A stretch of DNA of 64,000 bases from Hyphomonadaceae bacterium (GCA_019747815.1 JAIEQJ010000048.1:1-64000), one strand, 5' to 3'; shown: positions 28,598-38,719, counted from the first letter of the stretch. Notes: generated from the letters alone by a model not told the origin. Numbers and translations are program-made.

Positions 28598-29287
28598 ATG
28601 AGATTTGGTTTGCTAACGGCGCTGCTTGCGCTGCTGTTCAATGCGGGGGCGACGCTTCCGGCCGTCAGCGGTCACACGTCTGAAGGCGATACGCGTGAGC
28701 GCGCGGCGTCGCGGTCGGAGGAAGAGCCCCGCAGCCAGCGCCGGCGCGTGGCCCGGGCCACGACCAGCGACAGCGAGGAGGACTATGAGGCGAGACCCCG
28801 CCGCCAGTCCTATTCTGATGACGAGAGCCGGCCGCGCGCGACGGAGCGGCGTCGGCATGTGCGGTCGGCGCGCAAGGCAAAGCGGCACCACCATGCCCAG
28901 CGCCGCGCCACGCATCGGGCAGCGCACCAGGGCTCGCGCCGCGCGCGGCACGCCGATCGGTCCGACCGGGCCATGCGCAGGGCGGGCAGCAATTGGGGGG
29001 GCAGCGAGACGAGCGGCATTGCCTCCTACTACTGGCAGCACCAGCGGGTCGCCTCGGGCGGCTGGTTCAACCCGAGCGCCATGACGGCCGCCCATCGCAC
29101 GCTGCCCTTCGGCACGCGCGTGCGGGTGACGCATCTGGCCAACGGCCGCTCGGTCAACGTCGTGATCAATGATCGCGGCCCCTTCATTGCGGGACGGATC
29201 ATCGACCTGTCCAAGGGCGCCGCGGGCGTGATCGGCATGACCGGGCAGGGCCTGGCCCGCGTGCGGGTCACCGTTCTCGGCCGCTGA
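28598..29287 (+). CDS. rlpA: RlpA-family septal ring protein with Arg/His-rich linker
   Basis: 229 residues from the ATG at 28598, preceded by AAGGAG. Signal peptide (residues about 1-25), then a strongly basic low-complexity linker (about 30-125, rich in Arg, His, Ala and Glu), then the double-psi beta-barrel (about 130-229): SGIASYYWQHQRVASGGWFN, MTAAHRTLPFGTRVRVT, and VINDRGPFIAGRIIDLS. The Asp in NDRGP and the His in AAHRTLP match the lytic-transglycosylase-type active site. RlpA cleaves denuded glycan strands and affects cell separation. There is no SPOR domain. The charged linker is longer and more basic than usual. Confidence 0.9.
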   Translation: MRFGLLTALLALLFNAGATLPAVSGHTSEGDTRERAASRSEEEPRSQRRRVARATTSDSEEDYEARPRRQSYSDDESRPRATERRRHVRSARKAKRHHHAQRRATHRAAHQGSRRARHADRSDRAMRRAGSNWGGSETSGIASYYWQHQRVASGGWFNPSAMTAAHRTLPFGTRVRVTHLANGRSVNVVINDRGPFIAGRIIDLSKGAAGVIGMTGQGLARVRVTVLGR

Positions 29288-29316
29288 CGCCGGCGCCCTG
29301 CTGCACCAATAAAAAA

Positions 29317-29345
29317 GGCGGATGCTTCTGGCATCCGCCGTTTTC
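29317..29345. terminator. intrinsic terminator (bidirectional type)
   Basis: GGCGGATGC (29317-29325) pairs with GCATCCGCC (29331-29339) around TTCTG, preceded by six As and followed by GTTTT. It ends rlpA, and because of the A-run it can also work for the convergent gene at 29393-30127. Confidence 0.88.
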
Positions 29346-29392
29346 CTTGCGCTCGCGCGTGGCGGCGGCCGGCCCGCGGTAGGGCCCAGGCC

Positions 29393-30127
29393 CTACCTGT
29401 CCTGGATCAGCCGCTCCATCACATGGACCTTGGCGTCGGGCCGCCAGACGTTCCTGAAGACGTGGTGCTGGCTGCCGCCGCCCGGCACGTCGAACTTCAC
29501 CTCGATGTCGCCCGTGCCGAGGCCCAGGAACCGCAAGCCGAGCAGCGTGTGCACGACGATGTCGTCGCTGCGCTTGGTCACCTGGAAGTTGAGCGGCCGG
29601 TAGCTCTCCACCTGGCCCGTCAGCGGCGAGCGCCAGCCGACCTCGCCGGGATTGACGAAACCGTAGGTGAAGCGCGAGTGGATGAAGGCGATGTAGACCC
29701 AGAGCGTGAACGAGATGACGAACACGACGACGTAGTAGGCCAGGTTCATGTGCACCTTCACCAGGGTGACGAGGTCCCAGATGAAGGTCCACCCCACGAG
29801 CATGTGGACCACGAGGCCGATCACGGCGAGCGCCAGGATCAGGATGATGGCGTAGATGCCGCGCGCCCTGAGATGGGTGAAGATCAAGGTGCTGAACATG
29901 ACGGCCAGGAAGCCGATCCCGAGCCAGGGGCTGGAGTGGATCTTCAGCGGCTTGTCGCCGATCTGGATGCTTTCGCCGAACACCGCGGTTGCCACGATGC
30001 CGACGAGAGCGGCAAACCAGATCGCCCACCAGTAGACCATGTCGGAATATTCGTAGATGCGGATCGATCGGGTGGCGCCCGAAGCCGCGGCGCTCGGCTG
30101 CGTTTGAGCGGTGGCGGCTTGCGTCAT
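29393..30127 (-). CDS. membrane protein of unknown function
   Basis: 244 residues from the ATG at 30127, chosen because GGGAGAG lies 5 nt upstream; two further in-frame ATGs lie within 21 nt. Four membrane helices occupy about residues 30-150 (starting RIYEYSDMVYWWAIWFAALV), followed by a soluble C-terminal domain (about 165-244) that looks like a small beta-rich domain (YRPLNFQVTKRSDDIVVHTLLG, then IEVKFDVPGGG). It resembles a membrane protein with a C-terminal PH-like domain. I cannot name the family. Confidence 0.6.
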   Translation of the reverse strand: MTQAATAQTQPSAAASGATRSIRIYEYSDMVYWWAIWFAALVGIVATAVFGESIQIGDKPLKIHSSPWLGIGFLAVMFSTLIFTHLRARGIYAIILILALAVIGLVVHMLVGWTFIWDLVTLVKVHMNLAYYVVVFVISFTLWVYIAFIHSRFTYGFVNPGEVGWRSPLTGQVESYRPLNFQVTKRSDDIVVHTLLGLRFLGLGTGDIEVKFDVPGGGSQHHVFRNVWRPDAKVHVMERLIQDR

Positions 30128-30292
30128 AGCATCTCTCCCCATCAACACCTACACACCGCGACGCGCGGTCCACGCCGGTTCCACATGCGGGAACGTCGCG
30201 TTAACTGTCAATAGCCTGCGTGGTTTGCGCAAGTCGCCAGAGCAAGTTCGAGCACGTTCGCCAAAGCCTGGCGGTCTTGCCGGCAGAGGACG

Positions 30293-30547
30293 TCATGCGA
30301 CGAGCCCGTCGAGGGGCCGCGCCGCCGCGCTGTCGGGAAATACGCCGCCGTCGAGCGCGCCATCGGGCATGCCCAAGTGATCGCGCAGCACGCCTTTCAG
30401 CACGGAGCGCAGGTCGCGTGTCGGCATCAGGTCGCGGCCTTCGTAGAGCGCGCTCTCGCGCAGGCCCGGCCAGTCGGCGAGGATGCGCCCGCCACTCACT
30501 GCACCCCCCACCATGATGGCAATCGTGGCCATACCACGGATTGACAT
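30293..30547 (-). pseudogene. C-terminal remnant of a DUF1501 protein
   Basis: 84 codons from an ATG at 30547 with a good ribosome site (GAGGAGG). The sequence GGAVSGGRILADWPGL followed by ALYEGRDLMPTRDLRSVLKGVL and DHLGMP is the C-terminal end of DUF1501 proteins, which are normally about 400 residues with a Tat signal. No N-terminal part is found upstream, where a TauE/SafE gene starts divergently. The gene has therefore been truncated, probably by a deletion that fused the fragment to a new start. Whether it is translated is unknown. Confidence 0.65.
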
Positions 30548-30686
30548 GCGGGCCTCCTCGTGCGGGCGTGGCTCGTGAACGGAAAAGCCTTGCGGTTCCG
30601 TCGCGAAGTGCGCCACAAGAGCGACGATTTCATGGATGAGCGCCTGAGAGCGAGGGGCCGATGCCAAGGCGCATCGGGCTGGTGGC

Positions 30687-31418
30687 ATGATCTGGCTTGG
30701 CGTGCTCGCCCTTGGCTTGGTTGCGGGCACTCTCTCCGGCATCGTCGGCTTCGGCTCCTCCATCATGCTGATGCCGGTGCTGATGCTCGCCTTCGGGCCG
30801 CAGGAAGCGGTGCCGATCATGGCGATCGCCGCGCTGCTGGCCAACTTCTCGCGCGTGCTGGTGTGGTGGCGCGATGTCGACTGGCGCGCCAACGCCTACT
30901 ACTGCGTCACGGCCATTCCCATGGCGGCGCTGGGCGCCCGGACGCTGCTCGCGCTCGATCCCAGGATTGTCGAGGGTGTGCTCGGCGGCCTGTTCCTGCT
31001 GATGATCCCGGCCAGGCGCTGGCTGTTCCGGCGCGGGCTGCGGATTGAGGCCTGGCATTTGTCGCTGGTGGGGGCGGTGATCGGCTTTCTCTCGGGACTG
31101 GTCGCGTCCACCGGGCCGATCAACACGCCGTTCTTCCTGGCCTACGGCCTGGTGAAGGGCGCCTACCTGGCGACCGAGGCGCTGGGCTCGATGGCGATCG
31201 GCATCACCAAGGCGATCGTGTTCCAGCGCTTCAACGCGCTGCCCTTGGAGACGGTCGGACGCGGGCTTCTGATCGGTGCCAGCCTGATGATCGGGTCGCG
31301 GCTGGCGAAGGGGTTCGTGCTGCGGCTGGATGCCGATCAGTTCCGCCTGCTGATGGATCTGCTGCTCGCCGGCGCCGGCCTCGTGCTGCTGTGGGGCGCG
31401 TTCGCGTTGCCGCATTAG
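30687..31418 (+). CDS. TauE/SafE-family sulfite/anion exporter
   Basis: 243 residues with seven to eight membrane segments and the family repeats: LVAGTLSGIVGFGSSIMLMPVLML in the first half and VIGFLSGLVASTGPINTPFFLAYGL in the second. TauE/SafE proteins export sulfite, sulfoacetate or related organosulfur anions; the substrate is not determined here, since no sulfur-metabolism gene is adjacent. It is divergent from the DUF1501 remnant. Confidence 0.88.
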   Translation: MIWLGVLALGLVAGTLSGIVGFGSSIMLMPVLMLAFGPQEAVPIMAIAALLANFSRVLVWWRDVDWRANAYYCVTAIPMAALGARTLLALDPRIVEGVLGGLFLLMIPARRWLFRRGLRIEAWHLSLVGAVIGFLSGLVASTGPINTPFFLAYGLVKGAYLATEALGSMAIGITKAIVFQRFNALPLETVGRGLLIGASLMIGSRLAKGFVLRLDADQFRLLMDLLLAGAGLVLLWGAFALPH

Positions 31419-31476
31419 GCGACCACCCCTCCCGCCGGCCCGCGCTTTCAGCTACGCTCCAGCCAAGACACGTTCG

Positions 31477-32256
31477 ATGAAACACCAGGCCATGCGCACT
31501 GACCACAAGCTTTCCGGATCGCTGCATCTGATCAAGACGGCGATGATCGAGAAGAAGATGACGCAAGCCGAGCTCGCCGACGCGGCCGACTGTCACGAGA
31601 AGACCATCCAGAACCTGCTGTCGGGGCGCGCCGTGCGCGACCAGACGCTGTTTGACGTGTGCATGGTGCTGGGGCTCGATTTCGACAGGGTGAAGCGCGC
31701 CTGGGCGGGCAGCGAGGCCCGCGATGCGCCTGAGGCCGACGCCCCCGAGGGCCGCGCGGCGCCGGTCTACATGGGCGCCTATACGCGTGCGGGGGTGGAT
31801 CACTACATCGGCTCGTATCTGACCGTGCGCCCGTCGTTCTCGGCGCCGGGCAGCGTGATGGCCTACCGCACCGACATCACCTGGGACGAGGAGTGGCCGA
31901 GTCTGCTGTTTCAGGAGCGCGACCGGCCGGACAAGCCCTACCTGCACCGCGGCCGGCTCTATATCCCGGCCTCGTCCATGTACGTCCACCTCGTCTCCCT
32001 GACCAAGGGCGCCATGCGCATGGTGCTGGTCTCGCAGCTCGATCCGACCGGGCACATGCGCGGGATCATCACCACGCTCAACAAGCAGCGCGCGGCCTTC
32101 GTGCCGGTGAGCACGCCGATCGTCTATGCGAAGCAGGATGATTTCACCGGCGTGGCGCTCGGGGAGCTGGCCGCCGGCCATCCGGGCTATCACGGCTGCA
32201 AGCAGCTCCTGGACGAAACCCTGGAGCAGGGCTATGCGCGCCTGATCGGTCTGTAG
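31477..32256 (+). CDS. XRE-type HTH protein with a C-terminal domain of unknown function
   Basis: 259 residues. An N-terminal Cro/CI-type helix-turn-helix (about 18-75: LIKTAMIEKKMTQAELADAA, then HEKTIQNLLSG) is followed by a ~165-residue C-terminal domain starting near VYMGAYTRAGVDHYIGSYL. The second domain looks globular and is unrelated to the peptidase domain of CI-like repressors. It may bind a ligand and control the TRAP gene 330 bp downstream (inference). The gap 32257-32586 shows no other feature. Confidence 0.7.
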   Translation: MKHQAMRTDHKLSGSLHLIKTAMIEKKMTQAELADAADCHEKTIQNLLSGRAVRDQTLFDVCMVLGLDFDRVKRAWAGSEARDAPEADAPEGRAAPVYMGAYTRAGVDHYIGSYLTVRPSFSAPGSVMAYRTDITWDEEWPSLLFQERDRPDKPYLHRGRLYIPASSMYVHLVSLTKGAMRMVLVSQLDPTGHMRGIITTLNKQRAAFVPVSTPIVYAKQDDFTGVALGELAAGHPGYHGCKQLLDETLEQGYARLIGL

Positions 32257-32586
32257 CCGCAGCATCGCAATTCGCAGACGTGCCCGGCCGCCTGGCGCGC
32301 AGCCCGCAGACGCGGCGGGGCGATGCATGAGCGCTGTCGCCATCGCCTGGGTTTCCATTTCGTACAGGGCCGAGAGGCTGGCGCGCTTTTGGCTCCGGGG
32401 CCCTGGTCCAGCGGCATTTTCCGCAACGAATGTCTGGTTCACCAGGACCCAAAAAGGCCCTATGCTGCGTGCACGCTTGGTGTCGCCTCCGGCATGCGAA
32501 TGCCGGGGCGCTGCTTGGCAAGCGCTTGCGGGCGCTCATGATTCAGAGCCGAGACAATCGGCCATCAACACCCAAGGAGGATGGGA

Positions 32587-33699
<1,113 letters not shown>

Positions 33700-33742
33700 G
33701 GCGACGCGCTGCGCCAATCGCAGCGCCATCCTGGCTGAGACC

Positions 33743-33773
33743 AAGGGCCGGCTTCCCCGGGAGCCGGCCCTTT
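33743..33773 (+). terminator. intrinsic terminator of the TRAP gene
   Basis: AAGGGCCGGCT (33743-33753) pairs with AGCCGGCCCTT (33762-33772) around TCCCCGGG, followed by a short T-run. It lies 44 bp after the stop codon. Confidence 0.85.
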
Positions 33774-33920
33774 CGCGTGCATGGGTCGACGGAGCATCCC
33801 GTGAGGGCCCATGGTCCAGGCTCGCACGCATCGCCGCGATCCCGGACAGATCGGCCGGCGACCCTTGCGTCTACATCTTGAGACGATTCGTGCCCCGCTG
33901 TGCCCGGTCAGCACTTGCGC

Positions 33921-33936
33921 TTAAGAATCTCTTAAC
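33921..33936. promoter_or_regulatory. CtrA-type box overlapping a GANTC site
   Basis: TTAAGAATCTCTTAAC fits the full CtrA consensus TTAA-N7-TTAA(C). The seven-base spacer contains GAATC, a CcrM methylation site (33925-33929). The box is about 110 bp upstream of the amidase start, in the otherwise featureless gap 33776-34044. CtrA is the cell-cycle regulator of alphaproteobacteria, and control of an amidase by it is plausible but not shown. Confidence 0.55.
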
Positions 33937-34044
33937 CCTTACAGGGCGATAATATGAACGAATTGTTACCCGGAAAATGCCATCTTCCACAGGTAACCAA
34001 CAGGACTGTCCCGCCAGGTGACGCGTTAGACGGGGGTCTAGGGC

Positions 34045-35340
34045 ATGGGTTTTGGCAGGCTAGCAGGCGTTTGCGTGTGCGCGGCGCCTTTATGTGCAGC
34101 TTTTGCGGTGATGCTGGCCGTGTCTGCGCCGCTGCAGGCGCAGCAGCTTGCTGCGACCGCAGCGAGCCCGAAGCTCAAGCCGGCCGACAAGACGCCTCCC
34201 GCCAAGGCTGAGACCACCCGCACCAGGTTCATCGTCAACCTGGAGCGCCATGTCGATTTCGAGGTCTCGGCGCTGAGCCAGCCCCACCGTGTGCTCGTCG
34301 ATCTGCCGGACGTGAGGGTGGTGCTGCCCGACGCCCCGGGCGACACGCCGGTCGGCCTCATCAAGTCGTTCCGCCACGGGATGTCGGCGCCCGGCAAGTC
34401 GCGCGTGATCATCGACGTGACCGGCCCGGTCGTCGTCGAAAGAACCGAGATCGAGAAAGGGCCGGACGGCAAATCCGCCAAGCTCACGATCGACATCGTG
34501 TCCGCTTCGGAAGGCACCGCAGCGATGGAAGCGCGTGCGGCCATGCGGGCGGGCGCGCTCGGTCTCGGTGCCGTCGGCGTGCAGCCGCCGGTGCCCAAGC
34601 CCGCCGTGTCGCCGCAGGCGCGCGCCGCCGGCGCCTACAAGCCGGTCATCGTCCTCGATCCCGGGCATGGCGGCGACGATTCCGGCGCCACCCGGTTCGG
34701 CACCGTCGAGAAGAACGTGGTGCTCTCCTTCAGCCTGAAGCTGCGCGAGAAGCTCAACGCCACCGGCCGCTACAAGGTGTTGATGACGCGCGATACGGAC
34801 ACCTTCATCCCCCTCGAGGAGCGGCGCGAGTTTGCGGAGCGCCATCAGGCGGCGCTGTTCATGGCCATCCATGCCGACTACACCGCCCGCGCCTCGGCCC
34901 GCGGTGCGACGATCTACTCCCTGCGCCCGCAGATGGCCGACAGCTTGCGCCGGTCGGCCCAGGGCGGGCTCGACGAGAGCGTGCTCTCGGGCAAGGAAGC
35001 GGCGCTGGTGCAGAAGGCCAACGGCGATGTCGGCACCGTGCGCAGCATCCTGGCTGATCTCGCCCGGCACGAGCTCGACCTCAATCGCGAGCGCACCAGC
35101 GTGTTCGTCCGCTCGGTGATCAATTTCATGGGCGGCAGCACCAACCTGATGGACAATCCGGATCGCGGCGCGGCGTTCGTGGTCCTCAAGACGGCCAAGA
35201 TGCCCTCCATCCTGATCGAGCTCGGCTACATCACCAACGCCGAGGACGCCCAGCAGCTCAAATCCGACCAGTGGCGCGACAAGGTTTCCGGCTCGATCGT
35301 GACTGCCATCGACAGCTACTTCGCCAAGCTGCCCAGATAG
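34045..35340 (+). CDS. amiC: N-acetylmuramoyl-L-alanine amidase
   Basis: 431 residues with a signal peptide (about 1-32), an AMIN peptidoglycan-targeting domain (about 58-155), a Pro/Ala-rich linker, and an Amidase_3 domain (200-431). The zinc ligands are visible as His208 (VLDPGHGGDDSGA), Glu222 (EKNVVL) and His276 (FMAIHADY), and the catalytic glutamate is Glu392 (LIELGYITN). It splits stem peptides from septal peptidoglycan so that daughter cells separate. A helical insertion between 295 and 355 (SLRRSAQGGLDESVLSG) is the autoinhibitory region that activators such as EnvC displace. A CtrA-type box lies upstream. Confidence 0.95.
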   Translation: MGFGRLAGVCVCAAPLCAAFAVMLAVSAPLQAQQLAATAASPKLKPADKTPPAKAETTRTRFIVNLERHVDFEVSALSQPHRVLVDLPDVRVVLPDAPGDTPVGLIKSFRHGMSAPGKSRVIIDVTGPVVVERTEIEKGPDGKSAKLTIDIVSASEGTAAMEARAAMRAGALGLGAVGVQPPVPKPAVSPQARAAGAYKPVIVLDPGHGGDDSGATRFGTVEKNVVLSFSLKLREKLNATGRYKVLMTRDTDTFIPLEERREFAERHQAALFMAIHADYTARASARGATIYSLRPQMADSLRRSAQGGLDESVLSGKEAALVQKANGDVGTVRSILADLARHELDLNRERTSVFVRSVINFMGGSTNLMDNPDRGAAFVVLKTAKMPSILIELGYITNAEDAQQLKSDQWRDKVSGSIVTAIDSYFAKLPR

Positions 35341-35380
35341 CCGATCGCGGGCCCGGCCTGTCCCGCCGGCCGGCGACGCC

Positions 35381-36427
35381 TCAGCCGAAGATGTCCGTGA
35401 GGGCGCCAGCGCGCACCACCTCCGTGCCGTCCACCGTGATCGTCGTGCGCATGACGGGAATGTCGAAGTGGCCGGCGGTGTAGCGGCCGGCAAACTCGTT
35501 GGCTCCGGTGGAGAACAAGAAATTGCCGGCGACGGCGCGCAGCTCCGTGCCGTTGGTGTCGCGCCGATCGTACATGGTGAGCGCCTCGTAGCGGGCCTTG
35601 CGGTTGAGGCCGAAGCCGACATGGGAGACCGCATAGGCCTCGCGGTCGCCCCAGGCGGCGAGATAGCGGCGCATGATTTCCGCATCCGTCCCGTCGCCCT
35701 CGATGTGCGTCACGTAGTCGGCCTCCAGCGTGAGGCGCACCGGCGCCTCCAGGTAGCGCTTGAAGGTGAGATTGACGTCGCCGCGGTCGAGCACCAGCGT
35801 GCCGTTGACGCTGCCGCTCTTGGGAAAGCTCACCACGAGGCCGCCCGGCCAGTGCGCCAGGGTGCCGGGCTTGTCGGTCCAGCCCCAGACGCCCACGACG
35901 GCGGCGCCGGTCATGTCGATGTCGAGCCGGGTGCCGGCAGCGGAGGCGACGGTCATGCGCCGGGCGCCGCGCAGCATCTTGGCGGCGGCCCGCACGGTTC
36001 TCTCCAGCGCGCTGTCGGGCGCCATGCGCTCCAGCGCCTCGGGATGCTCGTTGGAGACCACCAGGACGCGCGCCCCGGTCTTCAAGATCGCCGGCGTCTC
36101 CGGGGCGTGCATCAGGCCCTCGATGGTGCAGTCGACGACGAAGCCGGCCTGGCCCAGGGCCGAGATGACGGGTGCCAGCTTGCCGATGGCCTCGCTGGCG
36201 CCGGTGGAGCGCACCGGCACGGGATGCGGGTTGCGGGGCGTCGGCACCACCACGTGAAACGGCCGCGCGCCCAGCCGCAGCAGGGCGAGCTCGGCGAGCT
36301 GGACGTTGAGGGCGCGCGACTGGGTCTCGGACAGGATCGCGGCCGTATCGCCCCGCTTCACCGCGCAGCGCTCGAACACCTCGCAGAACGCGTCGATCCA
36401 CTTGCCTTCGATGCGGTCGGCAAACAT
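35381..36427 (-). CDS. M29/NicX-like hydrolase or dioxygenase-fold protein
   Basis: 348 residues from the ATG at 36427. It resembles the metallo-aminopeptidase M29 superfamily branch that includes 2,5-dihydroxypyridine 5,6-dioxygenase (NicX). Landmarks are PRNPHPVPVRSTGAS near the N terminus, and the C-terminal acidic/histidine-containing segments EADYVTHIEGDGTDAE, VSHVGFGLN and AGHFDIPV that could bind metal. The substrate is unknown and no nicotinate genes are adjacent. It is convergent with the amidase gene, with two R3 repeats behind its start. Confidence 0.6.
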   Translation of the reverse strand: MFADRIEGKWIDAFCEVFERCAVKRGDTAAILSETQSRALNVQLAELALLRLGARPFHVVVPTPRNPHPVPVRSTGASEAIGKLAPVISALGQAGFVVDCTIEGLMHAPETPAILKTGARVLVVSNEHPEALERMAPDSALERTVRAAAKMLRGARRMTVASAAGTRLDIDMTGAAVVGVWGWTDKPGTLAHWPGGLVVSFPKSGSVNGTLVLDRGDVNLTFKRYLEAPVRLTLEADYVTHIEGDGTDAEIMRRYLAAWGDREAYAVSHVGFGLNRKARYEALTMYDRRDTNGTELRAVAGNFLFSTGANEFAGRYTAGHFDIPVMRTTITVDGTEVVRAGALTDIFG

Positions 36428-36476
36428 GCGGGGGGCCTCTCGGATGCGTCCAGCCTGCACGTCACTCTGTCATCAC

Positions 36477-36834
36477 GTCATCCCGGAATCTGGCGTGAGC
36501 GAGGCTTCCGGGACCCAGGGGCACCATCCGAGCCCCTGGATCCTGGGTCCCGGAGGATGACAACTCCAGCGCGCGGGCATGATAGGTGGCCGGCATCCGA
36601 CCAGCAACGGCTGCGGCGGAGCCTCTCGGGATACGTCCAGCCTGCAACTTCATCCTGTCATCCCGGAATGGCGCGGTGAGCGCCATCTCCGGGACCCAGG
36701 GGCACCATTCGAGCCCCTTGATCCTGGGTCCCGGCTCTGCGCGTCATGCCGAAGGCATGCTGCACGGCTGTCAGGTTGGGTTCTGATGGACAAGGAGCAT
36801 GGCGTTGATTCTTCTGTGATTCGACCGGGATGAC
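36477..36834. repeat. two R3 elements in tandem
   Basis: Two elements, 36477-36561 and 36657-36834, each begin GTCATCCCGGAAT and end with GATGAC. Both contain GGGACCCAGGGGCACCAT and TCCTGGGTCCCGG. The second has a longer centre. They share CCTCTCGG.AT.CGTCCAGCCTGCA flanking sequence, so a segment including the flank (starting about 36436 and 36620) seems to have been duplicated. They fill the 436-bp gap 36428-36863. Confidence 0.75.
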
Positions 36835-36863
36835 AAAACATCGGCCAGGCGCGTGGCCCCCGG

Positions 36864-37103
36864 TCAGGACCGGCGCATGCAAATCCGGCTGCAGTATCGG
36901 ATATTCCCGCTGCCGACCCGGCGCGAGTTGACCCGCCAGCAGTGATTGAAGTTCCGGTAGTTTCTGCGATTGCCGACGCAGATAACCCGTTCCACCAATG
37001 GCGAAGCCGACGGGTGATCGGCCTTTGGCAGGGCCGATGGGGCCTGGGCGTCGATCACCAGGACCGCCATCGCCAGCGTCGCACACAGCAAGGTCTTGCG
37101 CAT
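36864..37103 (-). CDS. small exported protein with conserved cysteines
   Basis: 79 residues from the ATG at 37103, which has a strong ribosome site (GGGGAGGTGGC). A signal peptide (about 1-21, MRKTLLCATLAMAVLVIDAQA) leads to a mature peptide of about 58 residues with four cysteines (in ERVICVGN, NHCWRV, RYCSRICMRR), enough for two disulfides. The basic composition suggests binding to nucleic acid or cell wall, but I do not recognise the family. The adjacent gene upstream is an FAD-linked dehydrogenase; no operon is evident. Confidence 0.6.
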   Translation of the reverse strand: MRKTLLCATLAMAVLVIDAQAPSALPKADHPSASPLVERVICVGNRRNYRNFNHCWRVNSRRVGSGNIRYCSRICMRRS

Positions 37104-37218
37104 TGCCACCTCCCCTTCTCCCGTGATCGCCGGTTGCTCTGCCGAGCGATGCGCAGGGTCCTGATCATCCGGCAACAAGATGGCAATTTTTTTGCAAGCG
37201 GCGGCTGCATCGTGCGGA

Positions 37219-38667
37219 TCAGCCGGGCACGACCTTGTGCGGGTTCATGAGGTTGTGGGGATCGAGCGCGTGCTTGATGGCGCGCATCATGGTGATCTCC
37301 ACCGGCGCCTTGTAGTGCACGAGCTCGGCGAGGCGCGAGCGGCCGATGCCGTGCTCGGCGCTGATCGAGCCGCCGAGCGCGACGACGATGTCGTGCACGA
37401 TGCGGTTGATCTGGGCGCGCTCGGCGACGAAGCGCGCCCGGTCCCAGTCCAGCGGGCGAACCGGATTGTAGTGCATGTTGCCGTCGCCGACGTGGCCGAA
37501 GGCGCACAGCCTGATGGCGGGATAGGCGCGCGCCAGCGCCGCATCGGCGCGGGTGATGAATTCGGGAATGCGCGAGACCGGCACCGATACATCATGCGCG
37601 ATGCTGCCGCCGGCGGAGGCTTGCGCCTCGGCCAGGCTCTCGCGCATCCGCCACAGCCTGGCGGCCTGGGTGCCCGAGGCGGCGATCAGCGCGTCGCGCA
37701 CGAGGCCGGCTTCGAAGGCACCGGCCAGCGCCTCGCTCAAGGGCTCGTAAAGCGAGCCCGCGGGACCCTGGCTCGTGACGTCCATCAGCACGTACCAGGG
37801 ATGCACCTCGCGCATCGGATCCTCGTGGCCCGGCACGCCGGCGATGAGGAAATCGACGATGGCGCGGCCGATCAGCTCGAAGGCCGACACGGCATCGCCG
37901 AGCCTGGCGCGCATGTGCGACAGCAGGGCGACGCCCGCCGCCGGACTGTCGACGGCGATCCAGGCCGTCTCTCTGGCGGTCGGCTTGGGGAACAGGCGCA
38001 GCACGGCGGCCGTGACGAGCCCGAGCGTTCCCTCCGCGCCGATGAAGAGTTGCTTCATGTCGTAGCCGGTGTTGTCCTTGCGCAGCGAGCTGAGGCCGTT
38101 CCAGATCTGGCCGTCGGGCAGCACCACCTCCAGGCCCAATACCAGGTTGCGCGTGTTGCCGTAGCGCAGCACCTGCACGCCGCCCGCGTTGGTGGAGATG
38201 TTGCCGCCGATCTGGCACGAGCCTTCCGCGCCGAGGCTCAGCGGGAACAGGCGGTTGGCGGTGTCGGCCGCGGCCTGGATCTGCTGCAGCACCACGCCGG
38301 CCTCCACCGTGATCGTATCGTCGGTGGTGTCGAGGGCGCGGATGCGGTTGAGGCGGGAGGTGGACACGATCACCTCGCTGCGGTCGGCGTGCGGCTGGCT
38401 GCCGCCGGTGAGCCCCGTGTTGCCGCCCTGGGGCACGATGGGCACGCGGGCTTGCGCGCACAGCCGCACGATCTCGGCCACCTCGGCGGTCGACTGGGGC
38501 CTGAGCACGACCGGCACGTCGCCGACCCAGTCGTCGCGCCAGCTCCTGCAATAGGGTGCGATCTCGTTGGCCGCCTCCAGGACGCCGGCAGGCCCCACCA
38601 CGGCCTTCAACCGCGCGATGACGGCTGCGGGCACGGCGGCGGCGCGGGTTGTCGCACTCATCTTCAC
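37219..38667 (-). CDS. FAD-linked D-2-hydroxyacid dehydrogenase (GlcD/D-LDH-like)
   Basis: 482 residues. The FAD-binding (PCMH) domain has VPQGGNTGLTGGSQPHADRS and VEAGVVLQQIQAAADTANRLFP, and the FAD-linked oxidase C-terminal domain has HVGDGNMHYNPVRP and the catalytic-type HGIGRSRLAELVHYKAP...DPHNLMNPHKV. Members oxidise D-lactate, D-2-hydroxyglutarate or glycolate in the cytoplasm or at the membrane face. No iron-sulfur subunit (GlcF) is adjacent, which favours a single-subunit enzyme. It is divergent from the thioesterase gene. Confidence 0.9.
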   Translation of the reverse strand: MKMSATTRAAAVPAAVIARLKAVVGPAGVLEAANEIAPYCRSWRDDWVGDVPVVLRPQSTAEVAEIVRLCAQARVPIVPQGGNTGLTGGSQPHADRSEVIVSTSRLNRIRALDTTDDTITVEAGVVLQQIQAAADTANRLFPLSLGAEGSCQIGGNISTNAGGVQVLRYGNTRNLVLGLEVVLPDGQIWNGLSSLRKDNTGYDMKQLFIGAEGTLGLVTAAVLRLFPKPTARETAWIAVDSPAAGVALLSHMRARLGDAVSAFELIGRAIVDFLIAGVPGHEDPMREVHPWYVLMDVTSQGPAGSLYEPLSEALAGAFEAGLVRDALIAASGTQAARLWRMRESLAEAQASAGGSIAHDVSVPVSRIPEFITRADAALARAYPAIRLCAFGHVGDGNMHYNPVRPLDWDRARFVAERAQINRIVHDIVVALGGSISAEHGIGRSRLAELVHYKAPVEITMMRAIKHALDPHNLMNPHKVVPG

Positions 38668-38719
38668 GAGTCTCTCATGCTAGAGCGTTGCATTGGGGCG
38701 GCACCTTAGCAGGACGGCC

